The position numbers and the translations under genes are program-made. From contig NHEI02000044.1 in NCBI GenBank assembly GCA_002171575.2, positions 19,410 through 26,646 of the forward strand: a stretch of DNA of 7,237 bases, read 5' to 3'. This stretch comes from Flavobacteriaceae bacterium TMED81. Its GTDB lineage: Bacteria; Bacteroidota; Bacteroidia; Flavobacteriales; Flavobacteriaceae. The notes below the pieces were generated by a model, which saw only the letters and a list, made by a program, of their open reading frames with translations, had not been told where the DNA came from and ran no database searches. Positions 1-6,805 of this stretch are shown here, piece after piece (position 1 is the stretch's first letter; every line of letters starts with the position of its first letter).

Positions 1-455
<455 letters not shown>

Positions 456-486
456 GCAAACCCATAGACTTGAAATAGTTTTTTTG

Positions 487-494
487 TACATTGG
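487..494 (+). promoter_or_regulatory. Weak candidate promoter for the hydrolase-exonuclease-ABC run
   Basis: TACATTGG matches five of the six fixed positions of the Bacteroidota -7 element TAnnTTTG and ends 20 bases before the ATG at 515. A perfect sigma70-like TATAAT also occurs at 499-504, but no -35 hexamer sits at the proper spacing (TTGAAA at 470-475 is too far, TTGTAC at 484-489 too near). The gap after hemB is only 59 bases, so readthrough from hemB is equally possible. This is weak inference. Confidence 0.25.
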
Positions 495-514
495 GTCGTA
501 TAATCAAATCTGTG

Positions 515-1675
515 ATGCTCAAAAAAATCATTCGCTCTGTTGTCGTTGGCTTTGTTGGTCTCGTTGCGGTTTTGTACCTCACTGGTAACGGTTTTGTTTT
601 TAAAATCGTTGCCAAAGTACTGGAAACCGGACGCACCACGGCCGGAATCGATGATTATTTGTATTTCGACAATGCAGAGATTCCACCGAGTGACAACCCA
701 CAAGCTTGGCCTTTGCACGAAGATTATAATCGTACCGCCAGCCAACCCTCGCTCGATCGTCTTCACAAAGAGCTCGAGACCGTGGCCTTTCTGATTATCA
801 AAAACGATTCTATCTTGCATGAACGCTATTTTGACGGCTATGGAATCGACTCCAAAAGCAATTCGTTTTCAATGATAAAAACGATTGTTGCTGCGGCCTT
901 GTCCAAAGCCGTTGAGGCGGGTGATGTGCAAAGCGAAGACCAGAAAGTGGTCGACTTTTTACCTTGGCTCATAGGAGACCACGCCAAAGAAGTCAGTATG
1001 GGCGATTTGGCAAGTATGTCTTCTGGCCTAAAGTGGAATGAAGATTATGAGAATTTACTCACCATTACCCCCAGAACCTATGTAGATAAAGATATGGCAA
1101 GTTTGATGAAAACCATCCCAATTGAAGCCGAACCGGGACAGCGATTCGTTTACCAAAGTGGGAGTACCCAACTGCTGGCCATGGCCCTCCAACAAGCCAC
1201 AGGTCAACCGATTCGCACACTTCTTCGTGATTATTTCTGGAACCCGATGGGCGTGGAGCACCCAACCTCTTGGATTCTCGATAGCAAAACCCATGGTTTG
1301 GAAAAGGCCTATTGCTGTTGGAACGCCAATGCGCGTGATTTTGCTCGTTTTGGCAAACTGTTTAAAAACCATGGCGTTTGGAACGGAGAGCAACTCATCG
1401 ACTCAACCTTTACCGCCAAAGCCGTACGCCCTCGTTTTGAAGTCAGCCCACAATATGGTTATGGTTGGTGGCTTGGTGACGTGGACGGCAAAGCGTTTTT
1501 CAGTATGCGAGGACATTTGGGGCAATATGTAATTGTCTTACCAACATATGACTTGATTGTCGTGCGACTTGGTCACCGCAGTATGCCCGATTTACCCGAC
1601 TCCGATACGCCCGCAGATCTGCCGTTGTTTGTTCGAGAGGCCGTTCAAATGTTAGCCCTTGACAATGAAACTTGA
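515..1675 (+). CDS. Membrane-anchored serine hydrolase, beta-lactamase / penicillin-binding fold (class C-like)
   Basis: The 386-residue protein starts at ATG 515; an in-frame TTG at 491 would add eight residues but is less likely. Residues 5-24 form a hydrophobic N-terminal helix without a lipobox cysteine, so a signal anchor exposing the enzyme to the periplasm is likely. The catalytic motifs are in family order: SxxK as SMIK (S119, K122), YxS as YQS (Y213, S215), and a third motif HLG (334-336) in place of KTG. The block DLASMSSGLKW and the segment FVYQSGSTQLLAMALQQATG are typical of the wide beta-lactamase-related esterase/peptidase group (COG1680-like). Members include esterases, D-aminopeptidases and amidohydrolases, so the substrate cannot be predicted, and nothing indicates antibiotic resistance. 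The end overlaps the next gene by 11 bases, which suggests co-translation. Fold and catalytic class are secure; the function is not. Confidence 0.88.
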   Translation: MLKKIIRSVVVGFVGLVAVLYLTGNGFVFKIVAKVLETGRTTAGIDDYLYFDNAEIPPSDNPQAWPLHEDYNRTASQPSLDRLHKELETVAFLIIKNDSILHERYFDGYGIDSKSNSFSMIKTIVAAALSKAVEAGDVQSEDQKVVDFLPWLIGDHAKEVSMGDLASMSSGLKWNEDYENLLTITPRTYVDKDMASLMKTIPIEAEPGQRFVYQSGSTQLLAMALQQATGQPIRTLLRDYFWNPMGVEHPTSWILDSKTHGLEKAYCCWNANARDFARFGKLFKNHGVWNGEQLIDSTFTAKAVRPRFEVSPQYGYGWWLGDVDGKAFFSMRGHLGQYVIVLPTYDLIVVRLGHRSMPDLPDSDTPADLPLFVREAVQMLALDNET

Positions 1676-1679
1676 CAAT
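1658..1679 (+). repeat. 9-bp direct repeat spanning the hydrolase/exonuclease gene overlap
   Basis: CTTGACAAT occurs at 1658-1666 and again at 1671-1679, a period of 13 bases. The first copy supplies the first two bases of the exonuclease ATG (1665-1667). The second contains the hydrolase stop TGA (1673-1675). It is seen directly. It could be a small slippage duplication that created the 11-base overlap, or chance. Confidence 0.7.
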
Positions 1680-2378
1680 ATTCTTTTTCTCGATATCGAG
1701 ACCGTTCCTTTACACCCCAACTATGACGACATTTCTGAAGAGGCCCAACAGCTTTTTGCGGATAAAACCAGCTACCAGCGAAAAGAAATATCTGCTGCTG
1801 ATTTTTATGAGCGAGCTGGTATCTGGGCAGAGTTTGGTAAAATCATTTGCCTATCGGTTGGATATTTCACTTCCTTACACTCAAAACTACGGCAGTTTCG
1901 TATGACAAGTTTTTACGGAGAAGAAGTCGAGCTCCTCACAAACTTTTCCCAACTGCTCAACACCCATTTTTCTCGACCTTATCATCGGCTATGCGCTCAC
2001 AACGGCAAAGAATTTGACTTCCCCTATATCGCAAGGCGGATGATGGTTCACGGTTTGGAATTACCCCAAGCACTACAAATCGCTGGGAAAAAGCCATGGG
2101 AAGTTCCTCATCTCGATACCATGGAGCTTTGGAAATTTGGCGACTACAAACACTACACTTCTCTCAAACTACTCACACATACCCTGAATATCCCCTCTCC
2201 CAAAACAGACATCGACGGAAGTCAAGTTGCCCAGGTGTATTATCAGGACCATAATCTGGAACGCATTGTTCGCTATTGTGAGCAAGATGTGTTGGCAGTG
2301 GCTCAAGTCATCTTGCGATTTGCGCGTCATCCCTTGCTCACCGACGATGAGATTGCACATGTAAGCGCAAAAGAATAA
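1665..2378 (+). CDS. Predicted 3'-5' exonuclease, PolB-exonuclease-like, RNase H fold
   Basis: The 237-residue protein belongs to the family described as a predicted 3'-5' exonuclease related to the proofreading domain of DNA polymerase B. All three DEDD-type motifs are visible. ExoI is FLDIETVP with D10 and E12, ExoII is HNGKEFDFPYIARR with D118, and ExoIII is RYCEQDVLAVAQV with Y204 and D208 (the DEDDy pattern). Conserved blocks between them include YERAGIWAEFGKIICLSVGY and KKPWEVPHLDTMELWKFGD. The protein is a stand-alone nuclease domain with no polymerase. It likely trims DNA or RNA 3' ends using two metal ions in the cytoplasm; the physiological substrate is unknown. ATG 1665 is preferred over the in-frame TTG at 1659. 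The start lies inside the upstream gene and no Shine-Dalgarno is seen, so translation may be coupled. Confidence 0.9.
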   Translation: MKLDNILFLDIETVPLHPNYDDISEEAQQLFADKTSYQRKEISAADFYERAGIWAEFGKIICLSVGYFTSLHSKLRQFRMTSFYGEEVELLTNFSQLLNTHFSRPYHRLCAHNGKEFDFPYIARRMMVHGLELPQALQIAGKKPWEVPHLDTMELWKFGDYKHYTSLKLLTHTLNIPSPKTDIDGSQVAQVYYQDHNLERIVRYCEQDVLAVAQVILRFARHPLLTDDEIAHVSAKE

Positions 2379-2387
2379 CTTGCAAAC

Positions 2388-4028
2388 ATGCCGAAACAAG
2401 CATTGGTGACCGTTGAGCAAATATCCATTCGATTGGGTGATGTGAAGGTGGTTTCGGATCTCTCTTTTTCAGTTCATCACAATGAAATTTTAGGAATCGT
2501 CGGCGAGTCGGGAAGTGGAAAGTCAGTAACTGCAATGTCCCTGATGGGCTTGCTCCCCAATCAGGGTGAAAGTTTACACGCATCCCGAATGGATTTTGCG
2601 GGTCAGTCCCTGATTCCATTTGACGAAAAGCAGTTTCAAGCACTTCGTGGAAAACAAATGGGTATGGTTTTTCAAGACCCGATGAGCGCACTCAATCCGA
2701 GTATGCGCTGCGGAAAGCAAGTTTTAGAAATGCTCGATTTACACAGTCCACACCCCAAAAAAGATCATCAAGCAACCATGCTTTCTCTTTTGGACAAGGT
2801 CAAACTTCCCGATCCCAAGTCCATTGCCAATCGATACCCTCACCAATTGAGTGGTGGACAACAACAGCGGGTGTTGATTGCCATTGCAATCGCCTGTAAT
2901 CCCAAACTTCTTATCGCAGATGAGCCCACCACAGCACTCGACCCCGAGGTGCAGGAGGAGATTATGGCCTTGCTCAAATCGATTCAATCACAAAACAAAA
3001 TGAGTATTGTGCTGATTTCTCACGACTTGAATTTGGTGCAGCACTGGGCCGATCGCGTGTTGGTGCTCAACAAAGGAGTCTGTGAAGAAATGGGAACTGC
3101 CAAACAACTTTTTCAACGCCCACAATCGCCCTACACCAAAGGGCTGATCAATGCCGTCCCTCCAGTCGACCGACGTCCAAAACGCTTGCAAACCGTTCAG
3201 GGTTTTATCAACGGGAGTGCCAAGCCCACCAACGAAACAATCGCAGAGCGAAAAAAACGCCACAAACGAATCTATCAACAATCTCCAATCCTAGAAGTGA
3301 AAGGACTTGAAAAAACATTTCGACAAGGAAAACAGTCTCATCATGCGCTGCATAAAATCAACTTTTCTCTCTATCCAGGCGAAACCTTGGGCCTTGTCGG
3401 TAACTCGGGAAGTGGAAAATCGACCTTGGGGAATTGCCTGCTCAAGCTCACCCAACCAAACCGCGGTGAAATTTATTATTCCGGAACCAAAATCGATACG
3501 CTTAAAGGCGAAGCTCTAAAGCAGTATCGTAAAGACGTACAACTGATTTTTCAAGACCCGTTTTCCTCCCTAAATCCCAAGCAAAAGGTCGAGAAAATCT
3601 TGACAGAACCCATGCTGGTACACAACATTGGAGCCAACAAAGCAGAACGAATCGGTCGTGCTGTTCAACTTCTTGAACAAGTGGGCTTGGAAGCTGCTCA
3701 TATGAATGCCTACCCCCATGTATTTTCAGGAGGGCAACGTCAGCGAATCGGGATTGCACGCGCCCTGGCAGTTGAGCCAAAGCTCGTTGTGTGCGATGAA
3801 TCCGTTTCGGCTCTCGACCGTTCAGTTCAGGCGCAAGTACTCAACTTGCTCAACGAGCTCAAAGAAACCTATGGATTTACCTATTTGTTTATTGCCCACG
3901 ACCTTGAAGTGGTGCGCTATATGTCTGATCGGATTCTGCATTTGCAAAATGGCAATATCATGACTCTTGATGAAGCCGATGCCGTCTATCAGCAAATCCG
4001 AGATCATCAAACCCAAAAAACATCGTAA
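2388..4028 (+). CDS. Fused double-ATPase subunit of an oligopeptide/dipeptide-type ABC importer (DppD-DppF / YejF / GsiA-like)
   Basis: The 546-residue protein holds two complete ABC ATPase domains in tandem. Domain 1 has Walker A GESGSGKS (39-46), Q-loop Q96 in VFQDPMSALNP, signature LSGGQ (154-158), Walker B LLIADEP with E179, and H-loop H212. The LFQRPQSPYTKGLINAVPP segment (241-259) is the oligopeptide-transporter C-terminal region. Domain 2 has Walker A GNSGSGKS (338-345), Q389 in IFQDPFSSLNP, signature FSGGQ (446-450), Walker B LVVCDES with E471, and H504. Both sites look competent. Such fusions power import of peptides, glutathione or microcin-type substrates through two permeases at the inner membrane. 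No permease or binding protein is adjacent, so partners must be encoded elsewhere and the substrate is unknown. The cysteine cluster of some DppD proteins is absent. The start follows the exonuclease stop by 9 bases with no Shine-Dalgarno, so this is probably one operon. Confidence 0.93.
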   Translation: MPKQALVTVEQISIRLGDVKVVSDLSFSVHHNEILGIVGESGSGKSVTAMSLMGLLPNQGESLHASRMDFAGQSLIPFDEKQFQALRGKQMGMVFQDPMSALNPSMRCGKQVLEMLDLHSPHPKKDHQATMLSLLDKVKLPDPKSIANRYPHQLSGGQQQRVLIAIAIACNPKLLIADEPTTALDPEVQEEIMALLKSIQSQNKMSIVLISHDLNLVQHWADRVLVLNKGVCEEMGTAKQLFQRPQSPYTKGLINAVPPVDRRPKRLQTVQGFINGSAKPTNETIAERKKRHKRIYQQSPILEVKGLEKTFRQGKQSHHALHKINFSLYPGETLGLVGNSGSGKSTLGNCLLKLTQPNRGEIYYSGTKIDTLKGEALKQYRKDVQLIFQDPFSSLNPKQKVEKILTEPMLVHNIGANKAERIGRAVQLLEQVGLEAAHMNAYPHVFSGGQRQRIGIARALAVEPKLVVCDESVSALDRSVQAQVLNLLNELKETYGFTYLFIAHDLEVVRYMSDRILHLQNGNIMTLDEADAVYQQIRDHQTQKTS

Positions 4029-4051
4029 AGTGATAACTATTTTGAATTGTT

Positions 4052-4059
4052 TACCTTTG
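4052..4059 (+). promoter_or_regulatory. Candidate Bacteroidota -7 promoter element (TAnnTTTG) for the small membrane protein gene
   Basis: TACCTTTG is an exact match to the phylum's -7 consensus, 16 bases before the ATG at 4076, so transcription would start about 10 bases upstream of the gene. No clear TTG -33 element lies at the usual distance. The 47-base gap after the ABC gene makes a separate promoter plausible. Confidence 0.5.
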
Positions 4060-4075
4060 TGATAAACCAGTTGTT

Positions 4076-4507
4076 ATGAGTATCCTACAAAATATCCATT
4101 CTTATTGGGCGTATATCGTTCTCGGCGTCTTGGTTCTTGCCATCTTAAATGCCTTTATTGGACGTTTTTCCAACAAACCCTTTACGATCAAAGACTTACG
4201 CATTTCTCTCTTTGCGCTGATTGTCACCCACATTCAATTGCTTATCGGATTGATCCTCTATTTTGTGTCTCCACGCTTCAGTGCTTGGCAGGAAGGCATG
4301 GGTGCGGTAATGGGCGATAGCACCCTACGTTTGTACTTGGTAGAGCATCCGATTACCAATATCCTCGCTGTGGTTCTGATCACCATGGGCTGGTCGATGC
4401 ACAAACGGCAAGCTGAAAGTGGAAAGCGATTTTTGCGGATTGGGTTGTTTTATTTGTTGGGGCTTGTACTCTTGCTCAGCCGTATTCCTTGGTCTGAATG
4501 GCCATAA
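4076..4507 (+). CDS. Small four-helix integral membrane protein, conserved Bacteroidota family (often labelled cytochrome b-like)
   Basis: The 143-residue protein has four predicted membrane helices at about 10-29, 43-64, 92-107 and 119-135, separated by short charged loops. It resembles a conserved Bacteroidota family that databases often label hypothetical or cytochrome B, recognised by THIQLLIGLILYFVSP, the VEHP motif, ITMGWSMHKR and a C-terminal LSRIPW. Histidines H8, H52, H91 and H109 lie near helix ends and could in principle bind haem or a quinone site, which may explain the cytochrome label; no biochemical role is established to my knowledge. It follows the ABC ATPase but does not resemble an ABC permease: it is too short and lacks an EAA-type loop. 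A promoter match precedes it and AT-rich non-coding DNA follows. The family call is from memory and moderate; membrane location is secure. Confidence 0.8.
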   Translation: MSILQNIHSYWAYIVLGVLVLAILNAFIGRFSNKPFTIKDLRISLFALIVTHIQLLIGLILYFVSPRFSAWQEGMGAVMGDSTLRLYLVEHPITNILAVVLITMGWSMHKRQAESGKRFLRIGLFYLLGLVLLLSRIPWSEWP

Positions 4508-4534
4508 AAAAGTAAAGGAGCGCGATGCACTCCT
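4505..4534 (-). terminator. Candidate intrinsic terminator read on the minus strand
   Basis: The arms are 4516-4523 and 4527-4534 with a three-base loop. Read on the minus strand, the RNA forms an uninterrupted 8-bp stem in which position 4529/4521 is a U-G wobble, followed by TTTAC and then six Ts (4511-4506). Read on the plus strand, the same position is a C-A mismatch and no T-run follows. Both asymmetries favour minus-strand use. The nearest minus-strand gene upstream is pheS, ending at 5694. The hairpin could also weakly end the plus-strand gene that stops at 4507. Confidence 0.5.
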
Positions 4535-4701
4535 CTACCAACCAACCATATTAAACTATGAAAAACTAATAGTAAGCAAATTTTTATTTGCCTACGGCAA
4601 GGTACAGACTAAACAGACGCTTAAATCAAAAACATTTGTTAAAGTTTTTTTACATTTCCATTTACACCATTCCTTTTTATCTAGTTTTGTTGACTTCTTA
4701 G
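4508..4701. other. 194-base AT-rich non-coding gap / gpsA leader region with overlapping alternative hairpins
   Basis: No credible gene is seen on either strand. After the hairpin at 4516-4534, two stems compete for the same bases. Helix A is an inverted repeat, GTAaGCAAA at 4572-4580 against TTTGCcTAC at 4587-4595 (eight of nine pairs, six-base loop). Helix B is TTGCC 4588-4592 against GGCAA 4596-4600 (five pairs, three-base loop). They share 4588-4595, so they exclude each other. A weaker AT stem, AAAAAC 4628-4633 against GTTTTT 4644-4649, follows. The last 60 bases are pyrimidine-rich and end in the gpsA promoter match. No known riboswitch class is recognised. Confidence 0.5.
4682..4689 (+). 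promoter_or_regulatory. Candidate Bacteroidota -7 promoter element (TAnnTTTG) for gpsA
   Basis: TAGTTTTG is an exact match to the -7 consensus, 12 bases before ATG 4702 and 24 before the alternative ATG 4714. No TTG lies at the expected -33 distance; the nearest is TTTG at 4635-4638, too far away. If this is the only promoter, the hairpins upstream of it are not part of the gpsA mRNA. Confidence 0.5.
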
Positions 4702-5697
4702 ATGAATAACACAATGACATTTGGAATCCTCGGCAGTGGGAGTTGGGCAACCGCCCTTGCCAAAATCCTATGTGAGCAAAACGACCCCTTGTTTTGGTAT
4801 TTGCGAAACGAAAACACGATTGCACACCTTCAACAAAAAGGAAGCAATCCAAGCTATTTACAAAATGTAAGCTTTAACCCCAATCAGCTCAAGCTGTCTA
4901 GCAATATGCGTGAGGTTGTCAAACAAGCCGACACGCTGATTTTGGCCATTCCTTCGCCTTTTCTTCATCAAAGTTTACAGGAAGTCAAAGACCTTCTCCC
5001 TTCAAAAATTGTGTTTTCGGCGGTGAAGGGAATCATCCCCGAAAGCAAAGATGTGGTTGGCAAACACCTACACCACGCCTTTGGGGTACCGAAAGATCAA
5101 ATCGGGGTCATCATGGGTCCCTGTCATGCCGAAGAAGTGGCACTGGAAAAACTTTCTTACCTGACGTTGGCTAGCCAAAACCTAAACACCGCAAATTCTC
5201 TTGCCCAGCAAATGACATGCAGCTATATCCGCACCAAAGTCTCCGACGACATCATCGGAGCAGAGTATGCAGGTACCCTCAAAAACATCTATGCGATTGC
5301 GGTGGGTATCACACATGGATTGGGCTATGGCGATAATTTTCAAAGTGTGCTGATGAGCAACTCCATACGAGAGCTCAAACGCTTTCTTAAACAAATTCAC
5401 AAGACCAAACGCGATATGTCGCATTCTGCCTATTTGGGGGATTTGCTCGTGACTGGATATTCGCTTTTTAGTCGCAATCGCATGCTGGGAACCATGATTG
5501 GGAAGGGTTATACAGTCAAGTCTGCCTTGAACGAAATGACCATGATTTCGGAGGGCTATTACGCTTCGCATACCGCACACCTTTTGACGCAGGAAATCGA
5601 TAAGTCCTTTCCAATTATGGAAGCGGTGTATCAAATTCTATACGAGAAAAAGTCTGCCAAAAAAGTCATGGCCAAAGTGGCCGAAGGGCTGCATTAG
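4702..5697 (+). CDS. gpsA: NAD(P)-dependent glycerol-3-phosphate dehydrogenase
   Basis: The 331-residue protein has the normal length for GpsA. It reduces dihydroxyacetone phosphate to sn-glycerol 3-phosphate, the backbone for phospholipid synthesis, in the cytoplasm. The Rossmann dinucleotide site is GILGSGSWATALA (8-20). Active-site and substrate motifs are SAVKGI with K109, MGPCHAEEVA (138-147), GTLKNIYAIAVGI with K194, GDLLVT with D247, and SRNR (257-260). Cysteine at 141 replaces the serine seen in many proteobacterial enzymes; I recall this as common in Bacteroidota. ATG 4702 is annotated, but ATG 4714, giving MTFGILGSG, fits the usual short N-terminus equally well. No Shine-Dalgarno precedes either. 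The gene converges on pheS, and the stop TAG at 5695-5697 overlaps the pheS stop. Confidence 0.97.
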   Translation: MNNTMTFGILGSGSWATALAKILCEQNDPLFWYLRNENTIAHLQQKGSNPSYLQNVSFNPNQLKLSSNMREVVKQADTLILAIPSPFLHQSLQEVKDLLPSKIVFSAVKGIIPESKDVVGKHLHHAFGVPKDQIGVIMGPCHAEEVALEKLSYLTLASQNLNTANSLAQQMTCSYIRTKVSDDIIGAEYAGTLKNIYAIAVGITHGLGYGDNFQSVLMSNSIRELKRFLKQIHKTKRDMSHSAYLGDLLVTGYSLFSRNRMLGTMIGKGYTVKSALNEMTMISEGYYASHTAHLLTQEIDKSFPIMEAVYQILYEKKSAKKVMAKVAEGLH

Positions 5698-6722
5698 CCC
5701 ATCGCAGAAAATTGCTGTAAAAAGCGGATGTCATTTTCATAAAACATCCGAATGTCCTCAATCCCATAAAGCAGCATCGCCATGCGCTCAAGACCCATCC
5801 CAAAGGCATAACCAGAATAGATTGCCGGATCGATTTTGCAGTTGGTCAGTACATTGGGGTCAACCATTCCACAACCCATGATTTCCAACCAGCCCGTTCC
5901 TTTGGTGATGCGATAGTCTGCCTCGGTCTCTAAGCCCCAATAAATATCCAACTCCGCACTGGGTTCGGTAAAGGGGAAATAAGAAGGTCGCAAACGAATT
6001 TTGGACTTGCCAAACAAGCTTTTTGTAAAGTACAAAAGCGTTTGTTTGAGGTCGGCAAAAGAAACGTTTTTATCGATGTATAAGCCCTCCACTTGGTGAA
6101 ACACACAGTGTGATCGGGCAGAGATGTCTTCATTGCGAAACACCCGTCCCGGAGAGAGGGTGCGGATCGGGGGGGTGTTGGCCTCCATATGTCGCACCTG
6201 TACCGATGAGGTATGCGTACGCAACAACATATCGGGATTGGTTTGCACAAAAAAGGTGTCTTGCATATCGCGAGCGGGATGGTGTTCGGGAAGGTTGAGG
6301 GCGGTAAAATTGTGCCAGTCGTCCTCGATTTCTGGTCCGGCTGACAAGGAAAAGCCAAGCTGTGAAAAAATATCGATAACCTGATTGCGCAAAATCGAAA
6401 TCGGGTGGAGTGAGCCAACGTCTATGGGCTGACCCGGACGTGAAAAATCGATTGTAGATCCGGGATTACTCGACTTGGTTCCAGACGACTTTTTACTCTC
6501 CTCCAGCTTGTTGGTCGCTGCGATTTTGAGGGCGTTTAGCTGCTGTCCAAAGATCTTTTTTTGATCATTGGGAACCTCCTTAAAGGAAGCGAAAAGCCCT
6601 GTTAGGATTCCCTTTTTTCCCAAAAACTTGATCCGAAAATTTTCGATCTCGGTGGGGTCATTCGACTGAAAGGCCTCCGCTTCGGCGAGATACGCTTGGA
6701 TTTGATCGATCAACTGTTCCAT
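5694..6722 (-). CDS. pheS: Phenylalanine--tRNA ligase alpha subunit
   Basis: The 342-residue protein is the catalytic alpha subunit of the alpha2-beta2 synthetase that charges tRNA-Phe in the cytoplasm. The N-terminal 80 or so residues form the tRNA-binding coiled coil, with KFLGKKGIL at 32-40. A low-complexity Ser/Lys linker (76-90) follows, then the class II core. Motif 1 is around HPISILRNQVIDIF (106-119). Motif 2 is VFRNEDISARSHCVFHQVEGL (194-214). The phenylalanine-site blocks are FTEPSAE (251-257) and GYAFGMGLER (304-313), with motif 3 in the latter. The alanine at 306 matches the position that sets amino-acid pocket size in the E. coli enzyme. The beta subunit pheT is not in the window, so pheS is apart from pheT here, unlike the pheST operon of E. 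coli. The start ATG 6722 gives a normal N-terminus; no Shine-Dalgarno is seen. Confidence 0.98.
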   Translation of the reverse strand: MEQLIDQIQAYLAEAEAFQSNDPTEIENFRIKFLGKKGILTGLFASFKEVPNDQKKIFGQQLNALKIAATNKLEESKKSSGTKSSNPGSTIDFSRPGQPIDVGSLHPISILRNQVIDIFSQLGFSLSAGPEIEDDWHNFTALNLPEHHPARDMQDTFFVQTNPDMLLRTHTSSVQVRHMEANTPPIRTLSPGRVFRNEDISARSHCVFHQVEGLYIDKNVSFADLKQTLLYFTKSLFGKSKIRLRPSYFPFTEPSAELDIYWGLETEADYRITKGTGWLEIMGCGMVDPNVLTNCKIDPAIYSGYAFGMGLERMAMLLYGIEDIRMFYENDIRFLQQFSAMG

Positions 6723-6731
6723 AATCTGCTA

Positions 6732-6739
6732 CAAAAATA
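6732..6739 (-). promoter_or_regulatory. Candidate Bacteroidota -7 promoter element (TAnnTTTG) for pheS
   Basis: On the minus strand the sequence is TATTTTTG, an exact consensus match 9 bases before the pheS ATG, implying a very short leader of a few bases. No TTG is found at the usual -33 spacing. A leader this short leaves no room for a Phe-tRNA-sensing attenuator of the enterobacterial kind. Confidence 0.5.
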
Positions 6740-6750
6740 CAGCTTTCGAT

Positions 6751-6770
6751 TCAGTCCGTCTAGACCCTGA
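6751..6770. promoter_or_regulatory. Quasi-palindrome between the divergent pheS and cvpA-family promoters
   Basis: A perfect 8-bp palindrome GTCTAGAC (6758-6765) is flanked by TCAG (6751-6754) and CTGA (6767-6770), inverted arms offset by two bases. It lies where the -33 region of the pheS promoter is expected. It could be a protein-binding site or chance; no known operator is recognised. Confidence 0.25.
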
Positions 6771-6805
6771 CAAAAAAAGGGCGAATATATTCTCAATCTT
6801 CGTTG

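Noticed and set aside
456..490. T-run at 479-485 after hemB as a possible terminator
   Set aside because: No convincing GC-containing stem precedes the Ts; only weak AT pairings are possible.
491..514. TTG at 491 as start of the serine hydrolase
   Set aside because: The ATG at 515 gives a cleaner signal-anchor N-terminus, and the extension overlaps the possible promoter.
515..1675. Antibiotic-resistance beta-lactamase
   Set aside because: The fold and the SxxK and YxS motifs are shared by many esterases and peptidases; the third motif is HLG rather than KTG, and the protein is membrane-anchored in a housekeeping context.
4030..4065. Direct repeat GTGATAA at 4030-4036 and 4059-4065
   Set aside because: Seven AT-rich bases spaced 29 apart are easily due to chance, and no known binding site fits.
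4419..4709. 96-residue open frame across the gap before gpsA
   Set aside because: It begins inside the membrane protein gene in another frame, its composition is not protein-like, and it runs through the hairpins and promoter match.
5720..5750. Perfect 7-bp inverted repeat (CGGATGT / ACATCCG, 12-base loop) followed by CTTTTT on the minus strand, resembling a terminator for pheS
   Set aside because: It lies inside the pheS coding region, upstream of its stop codon, so stopping there would remove the stop. It is explained by the recurring I-R / D-I-R codons of the conserved C-terminus.
5930..6418. Long open frames inside pheS in other frames and on the opposite strand
   Set aside because: They are shadows of the strongly conserved pheS frame, with no recognisable protein features.
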